The position numbers and the translations under genes were made by a program. The notes beneath the pieces are model-generated. The model was not told where the DNA came from and ran no database searches. It saw only the letters and a program-made list of their open reading frames with translations. Shown piece after piece: positions 59,644 through 64,000 of a DNA stretch of 64,000 nt (its first letter is position 1; each line of letters opens with the position of its first letter). The stretch is from Fasciolopsis buskii (lineage: Eukaryota; Platyhelminthes; Trematoda; Plagiorchiida; Fasciolidae), in the NCBI GenBank assembly GCA_008360955.1, contig LUCM01007469.1, positions 1-64,000 of the forward strand, given 5' to 3'.

Positions 59644-59685
<42 letters not shown>
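59644..59685. repeat. Compound TA/GA microsatellite
   Basis: About 13 TA units are followed directly by about 7 GA units. Confidence 0.95.
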
Positions 59686-62600
59686 GCTAGCAGTTCTATG
59701 AAAACAGTTGACATGAAAATAGAAGGGGACAGAATGCATTTTCATGGTTGGCATTAGCATTGGTTGTGCCTCGTTCCACCGAATGCACTCGGTGCATTTG
59801 TGTATAACAGCGATGAGTTTAGAATGGACGAATACACTAACTGATACTCATTATGCGGATATAACGATTATGCCAAATGAAAGCCAGGAAAGTGAGTAGT
59901 TTCATTTTCCTATGTAAATGGGGTTTACATCTGCGGGCAGTAACCATTCCAGTGAGTTTGAACAAGCAGCGAATCGGTCACTGTCGAGATCAAAGAGTCG
60001 GCGGGAGTTCGGTCAACCGAACACTTTGCCTGAGGTAAGAGATGTGTAACTGATGAGGCTGTCTAACTGTTCTCCTTTGAACTTTGCCCCGTTTTTCGTT
60101 GGCTTACGCAAATGTTCACTCACAGCGAAACCTAATCAGTCATTTTTGGTGAAACCAGGAAGAAAAAGTGACAAGTATAAACTGAATAAATTGGTGTTTG
60201 CTCCAGCTTTCTGTGAGTAACACCGTGAAACGGAAATTTTTCTGTCGCTAATTTGATCGAACAGTACCACCTTATAATTTCCTGTTTTGGACCACTGGAG
60301 ACAAGGAAAAATGAATTGCATAAAAACTCTCCGTACTAGTCTCCAACTATATCTGGGGAAAAATTGGCTTTATATTCCAAAAGATCACCACAATGTCAAA
60401 AGATTCCGGGTGTTTCGATCCCATATGTGAAAACTTCTGACCACCTGCTTCAACTTCTTATTCTGTGTTTTCATCTCCGAGGTTGTTACCCACGAGGGAG
60501 GTTTTAGTCTCTGTTGATTAGTTTCCATATCTTTTCTGAAAATTTTGTTAGACTGTTTCGTGTGCATATACTGCATCCTTGCCAAATAAACTAGCCATTA
60601 AAACATATTTCCTCCGCAATCCGAGTACCACGAAGTTGGCCAAAATGGACTTTCTTTTCAAACAGCCTGTAAGATGATAGAACTTGGTGATAAAAACATG
60701 TTTACGGTCCATCGGTGCACTTTTTCATGGCCAACAAATCACCAATGGCTTTATCTTTTCATGGACGGTTTCCAACCAAATTACTTTTCCACTGGTGTTA
60801 TATCTCCCTTTAGTACAAGTGATCTGAACTTCAACTTCTCCTCTCAACTCGCCGGACAGGTCAACGTCCAATCGTAGGAATTTATTTACAGTGTACTTTC
60901 ATCGGAAGTTAAAAACAATCCCCCGGTTGTTTGTACTGATAAGCGAAATGAGATCAATACAATTCAATATTCTGGTTTGTTTGGATGGACAAAGTGAAAA
61001 TGATGTTCCGTCGAGGAGGACCAATAGTGCTGACAGACCTGTGTGTTCAGCAACAGAAAGTAAGTGTTTAACGTGAACTTGAACTGAACTGTTCAGAATT
61101 AGAAATCTTATTGCCAAGCAATGAAAAACGTTCTCATATGGGCTGCTTCGAAGTGTACAAGCAACAATAAAACAACCAAGCACCGATAATTTGCGCGTCA
61201 GATGGTATACTGTACGCTGACTGTACACCATGGGCTGTCTTTGATAAAACATGAGATAAACAAAACTGACTGGATTACATATATCATCCCGATGGAATAT
61301 TTCAGTTTAAACATGAGCTCAAACGTGACGGATTACGCCTAATCTGGCCCAAGGGAAAATGCATGAAATAAGGATAGAATCAATTTTATCTAATGTTTAG
61401 CATGATTACTACTCACGTGAATTGTGAGACCAATTTGGACTGATAAAAATTAATCCCAAAGTGGACTGTGCTGATGTGAATTAGATTTACCTAATCACAT
61501 GACACCTGCCCTTGAACTGAATCATCATGGGAACCCCTAACTATTACCTATTAACAATTAATCATTACTGAGTGCAGCTTATTAATTTCTGTTTTGGTTT
61601 TATCTTGTTTTAGAATTTTTGTTAGATTCGACAGGTGTTTCATTAGATTCAACTGTAATAGTTGGGGACTCCGCCTGATGAATTTCTCCCAGCGCGGTTG
61701 AACTCGGGTTCATTTACATTTGGACCTTGGAGACAGTTTTGTTAATGCCATAGCTTTACACGTAGTATTACAATTATTCTTAGTTGCATTAGTAGCAGTT
61801 GTTCTTGTAGCATCAGTGGTAGGAGTAGTAGTGGTTGTTGTTGGTGTTGGTGTTGGTACAGATAATCAGGATGATTTTGTACTTTTAATGCTGCTGGAAG
61901 TTATTCTAAGTGGACTGTTGCTGAAAGCCATATCAGGTAATTTTTGTTACCCTGCACTGGGAGATAAAGCTATGCAAAACTAAAATACAAGTTACCAGTT
62001 CACATGGTCAGAACAGTGGAATCCTCTTACGCCTATATGACGATCTTTTTTGACTCCAAGCTCATGGTCACGTTTGACCAGTCCCCGGTCAGTTTTGGCG
62101 AATCACATAGTCATTCTTACATTGGACGCTTCCAACGAATCAAATGATAGTCCAAAGTCAGTCTGCGTTTAGTTGTACGGAAAAGGAAACGACGATCATG
62201 TCAAGTAATCAGATTGACAGCGTCTGAAATGATTAATACGGTCCAAATTCCGAAATAATTTTCACAATTAATTCACTGGTAACTGGCATATTCTGCCGGT
62301 TTTCCTATGGTAACGTTTTTCTTTTTGCCTTGTATCTTATCCCTATACCATCGCTCTCCATCTTACGTGGGAATTTTCAACGTTATTCAACTATTTTTAG
62401 GCTGGCTTCATATTTCGTTCATTGTACAACGCTATTCTCATTGACAATACATAAGATCTAAAATCAAATCAAACTGACCAGTCTGTTTTCTGCGGATCGC
62501 ATGAGAACAGAGATTCCCAGTCTATTGAATATGTGATACAAAATGCAGAAACAAGCTCAAGGAAATGTTTAAGTTTGAGGCAAATGAACTTATAATTGAT

Positions 62601-62975
62601 TACTCGCATGACTTTGGTATTCATCGTGACAATACGTGTCGACCATTATGTTTGCCTGTACACCCAGTCAAAAACGAACTAGCGATTCTGCATTGTGTGA
62701 CTTTTGCGGTTCGCATAGATCAAACCAGCCTATTGACACGAGGTGGCCTGTGTGCTGTGGGCATTTTCGATTTAACAATGTTGCCTGAGAATTATGCACT
62801 AAAAATTATCGACGACTCTGTGGCTAAACATCGCGTGAACGATTCGCGTTTCGAGCCCATAAAGTCAATTCACAAACCAACTTCGAGTAAGGTTGAGAAC
62901 GATAACTCATCACACCAGGGGATACATTGTTTGAACGGAAAACTACATTTGTGTTTATTCTTTGACCAATGAAAA

Positions 62976-62976
62976 T

Positions 62977-63012
<36 letters not shown>
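62976..63012. repeat. TG dinucleotide microsatellite
   Basis: About 14 pure TG units from 62984, with an imperfect start. It is followed by TTAACAG. Confidence 0.9.
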
Positions 63013-63014
<2 letters not shown>

Positions 63015-63348
63015 ACAGTACATTCAAATTAATTGGCCTAGATAACATCGATCAAAATTTTCAATTTGTTCGGCCCAGCCGGGAACGTCAACTAGATTGG
63101 CTTCGGTTTGCAAGAAAAGCAATAAAACCAAAACTACTCAGCTTCGTGGGCATGTTTTTTAAGTGAACATACTTAGAATCATTACAATAACTAGCATCCT
63201 ACTGTTGGTCACTGAGTTTGCATCGTGCATGCAAATATAGCCCACATTTGTTCTGACTTCAGATTTGATTTACCAATTCTATTTCAACTATTACACTTTC
63301 GGTCGATCTCAGTCCCGTCAACAAAAACATTTCAGCTTTGGTTGTTAA

Positions 63349-63471
63349 TCTTTACTTTTCTTTATTTTTAGGACACTAACGTGCATCATATTCGGAAAGA
63401 GCTTCGCGGCCAACAGGAAGCCGCCAGTGGGAGGGGGAAAGTTGACCAGCGTTGGGAGGATGCGAACTGAC
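63349..63471 (-). mobile_element. tRNA-derived SINE, copy F, 5' truncated
   Basis: On the minus strand a damaged box B (CAGTTCGCATCCTCC near 63472) is followed by CGCTGGTCAACTTTCCCCC, TTCCTGTTGGCCGCG, ATATGATGCACG and a tail of AAATAAAGAAAAG. The box A half is missing. Confidence 0.65.
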
Positions 63472-64000
63472 AAAGTTCTATTTGAAAAACCCTTATTGTG
63501 ACAGCTTCATCACCGCCCGTAACTCAGTGCTTATCCTTGAAACGATTTCACCTGCAATCACTTTGGTCTTGTGCCTTTTAAACTGCGCCATGAAACCCTG
63601 TCGAACTGGTCCCTCTTCGTCTATTTAGAGACAAGATCAAAGAATCACATGTGACAGTATTCCCCCTTGTTAGGCACTTAGTCAAATTGCATTGCTTTCG
63701 CTTGATCTCTCCGATGGCTGACGGAAGTAAATGAAAATTATCTCACGTAATCTACAACGTTTACATTGAACATATATAAATGAATCAATCATCACTCGAT
63801 TTAACTGATAACCGACGAACACTGACTAGTGCCCCAAAATCTAACTGAACACTTTGAGGTATCCGAGGCCACTATCGTGACCAAGCGATTTTACTTGCTC
63901 AGTGGAGTGACAAACTTCTGTAGAGCTGATGAGTTCTAAATGGCGGAAAACAAAATGGTGAAACGTGTCAATTTAAATCTTTATCCGTTTCCGAACGTTC
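63472..64000. other. No recognised feature
   Basis: No open frame, repeat or motif that I can support is present. Confidence 0.5.

Larger units (their letters stand above)
57949..63348. other. No recognised gene
   Basis: This holds two microsatellites (listed separately), a GTA/GTT-rich patch at 61780-61860 that explains the valine-rich frame there, and a 135-codon plus-strand frame (62565-62972) without a known motif. The latter is followed across the TG array by a frame reading FVRPSRERQLDWLRF near 63065. An exon is conceivable there but unsupported. Confidence 0.4.

Noticed and set aside
60040..60075. CTGATGAG word as a hammerhead ribozyme
   Set aside because: No CGAAA partner after a plausible stem II. 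Other CTGATGA words in the window (3760, 40985, 61670) also lack a convincing partner.
61720..61983. Valine-rich open frame resembling a transmembrane segment
   Set aside because: The valine run comes from a GTA/GTT low-complexity patch at 61780-61860.
1..64000. CRISPR array, prophage or bacterial operon
   Set aside because: No evenly spaced direct repeats with unique spacers, no ribosome-binding-site-led gene strings, and the repeats present are eukaryotic retroelements.

Overview
The window looks like nuclear DNA of a flatworm, most likely a digenean fluke. It has moderate GC, very low gene density, canonical GT-type splice signals, abundant decayed RTE-type non-LTR retrotransposons, traces of Penelope-like elements, tRNA-derived SINEs and dinucleotide microsatellites. 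The RTE protein remnants (YLGS, LLYGCETW, RRLEVFDNRCLRS, RLRWLGHVL blocks) resemble those I associate with liver flukes such as Opisthorchis and Clonorchis. That placement is inference from recall, not a database result. I see no prokaryotic operon, CRISPR array, rRNA or credible functional tRNA.

One gene is certain. A 3.17-kb exon on the minus strand (49482 down to a strong donor at 46314/46313) encodes a signal peptide and nearly the whole extracellular part of an integrin alpha subunit: a beta-propeller with FG-GAP repeats and cation loops, followed by thigh/calf-like regions. The transmembrane segment and cytoplasmic tail must lie in later exons. I could not find them in the 46 kb available downstream.

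Almost everything else is repeat-derived or unrecognisable intronic/intergenic DNA. From left to right: a dispersed repeat called R1 here (1-410); a Penelope-like GIY-YIG endonuclease remnant (1410-1835); an unidentified GC-richer patch (1840-2345) and another at 7400-7740; a trinucleotide tract (10.3 kb); R1 copy 2 abutting an RTE tail fragment (11.5-12.3 kb); an inverted-repeat insertion with a 13-bp target-site duplication (14352-14655); a long decayed RTE element, RTE-A copy 1 (16.2-20.1 kb), followed by a SINE (20.35-20.52 kb); RTE-B copy 1, a SINE and R1 copy 3 lying head to tail (23.8-25.6 kb); a SINE (30.7 kb); RTE-A copy 2 carrying a nested R1 copy (31.2-34.5 kb); a gene-poor stretch (34.5-43.6 kb); a second, single-arm copy of the inverted-repeat element (43.6 kb); the integrin exon (46.3-49.5 kb); RTE-B copy 2 with two SINEs (56.2-57.9 kb); and a repeat-poor end with one SINE at 63.4 kb.

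The genes do not form a functional pathway. The internal story is one cell-adhesion receptor gene surrounded by layered retroelement debris, in which insertions can be ordered in time (R1 inside RTE-A; a microsatellite grown inside RTE-A). The least familiar items are the inverted-repeat insertion with a hammerhead-like core, the R1 family, and the recurrent abutting of SINE, R1 and RTE pieces.
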